Source: Acidimicrobiaceae bacterium (lineage in GTDB: Bacteria > Actinomycetota > Acidimicrobiia > Acidimicrobiales > UBA8592). From it: a DNA stretch of 5,766 nt. Under the pieces are notes generated by a model. It worked only from the letters and a program-made list of their open reading frames with translations, was not told the DNA's origin and did no database searches. Position numbers and translations under genes: made by a program. This document shows positions 5,530-5,766 of this stretch, piece after piece; position 1 is the first letter of the stretch; each line of letters begins with the position of its first letter. Location: assembly GCA_002724825.1 (NCBI GenBank), contig PBPU01000024.1:6387-12152 (forward strand), read 5' to 3'.

Positions 5530-5766
5530 TTAAAGAGAAATTTTCAGCAAATCATCGCCGATCTCAATTTTTCCTGAGAAGTTTTCAGCGGCTCTGTCAC
5601 GCCACTGCTGCGCTACTAACTCATGGAATTCATTTTCTGCTGGGGGGATTCCTGGCACGTAGTGAGTCAGAATTAACGTTTCCATTCCTGCTCTTTGAGC
5701 AGTTTCCGCTGCTTCTTCTACAGATGAGTGATAGTTCAGAATATCTTTAGCTCTTTGCAGCGGAAG
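5530..5766 (-). CDS. Metallo-beta-lactamase-fold hydrolase, C-terminal fragment
   Basis: The minus strand is open from the window edge to a TAA at 5532-5530, giving the last 78 residues of a longer protein whose start lies beyond base 5766. It reads HSSVEEAAETAQRAGMETL (visible residues 13-31) followed by LILTHYVPG (31-39). The order His-Ser-Ser, an Ala-rich helix, then a strand ending in LTH is the C-terminal pattern of RNase Z/arylsulfatase/lactonase-like metallo-beta-lactamase hydrolases. In these the final LTH histidine (visible H35) is a metal ligand. The HxHxDH metal motif expected near the N-terminus is outside the window, so the exact family and substrate cannot be told. It ends 24 bases before the dehalogenase start on the same strand, suggesting a shared operon in which this gene comes first or earlier. 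There is no sign of frame breakage in the visible part. Confidence 0.7.
   Translation of the reverse strand, partial: LPLQRAKDILNYHSSVEEAAETAQRAGMETLILTHYVPGIPPAENEFHELVAQQWRDRAAENFSGKIEIGDDLLKISL

Noticed and set aside
5508..5750. Plus-strand open frame of 80 codons
   Set aside because: It lies antisense to the metallo-beta-lactamase-fold gene, whose protein has recognisable motifs. The plus frame has none.

Overview
The window is protein-coding bacterial DNA of moderate GC: single 60-base lines that I counted by hand gave about 43% in the flanks and 52-58% in the middle gene. It holds seven protein genes, two of them cut by the window edges. I see no rRNA, tRNA, insertion sequence or CRISPR array. 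The organism looks like a free-living environmental bacterium. An actinobacterial or related lineage is a weak guess, based on a haloalkane dehalogenase resembling the mycobacterial DhmA/DmbB type, a plant/actinobacterial-type [2Fe-2S] dihydroxy-acid dehydratase, and a possible leaderless promoter. Nothing here fixes the taxonomy.

Left part, plus strand (1-854): the C-terminal end of a major facilitator superfamily (MFS) transporter overlaps, by ATGA, a small nucleotidyltransferase of the CoaD/NadD fold. The two are probably co-transcribed and translationally coupled. A 141-base gap follows. It contains only a tiny open frame rich in Leu/Ile/Val, just upstream of the branched-chain amino-acid gene.

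Middle, plus strand (996-3755): a complete ilvD (dihydroxy-acid dehydratase, valine/isoleucine/leucine and pantothenate precursor synthesis), then a 90-base gap, then an alpha/beta-hydrolase with an N-terminal hydrophobic anchor. The hydrolase has no visible Shine-Dalgarno site. A TAnnnT -10-like box six bases before its ATG suggests a leaderless mRNA.

Right part, minus strand (5766 down to 3752): a compact three-gene run made of the C-terminal end of a metallo-beta-lactamase-fold hydrolase, a haloalkane dehalogenase of subfamily I with every expected catalytic residue visible, and a protein made of two tandem DUF1330-like ferredoxin-fold (dimeric alpha+beta barrel) repeats. The gaps are 24 bases and then a one-base stop/start overlap (TAATG), so this is very likely one operon. 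It converges on the hydrolase gene, and the two stop codons share the palindrome CTAG.

The most interesting element is this minus-strand cluster, a possible small pathway for a halogenated or ester/lactone-type compound. The dehalogenase call is strong. The roles of its two partners are inference.
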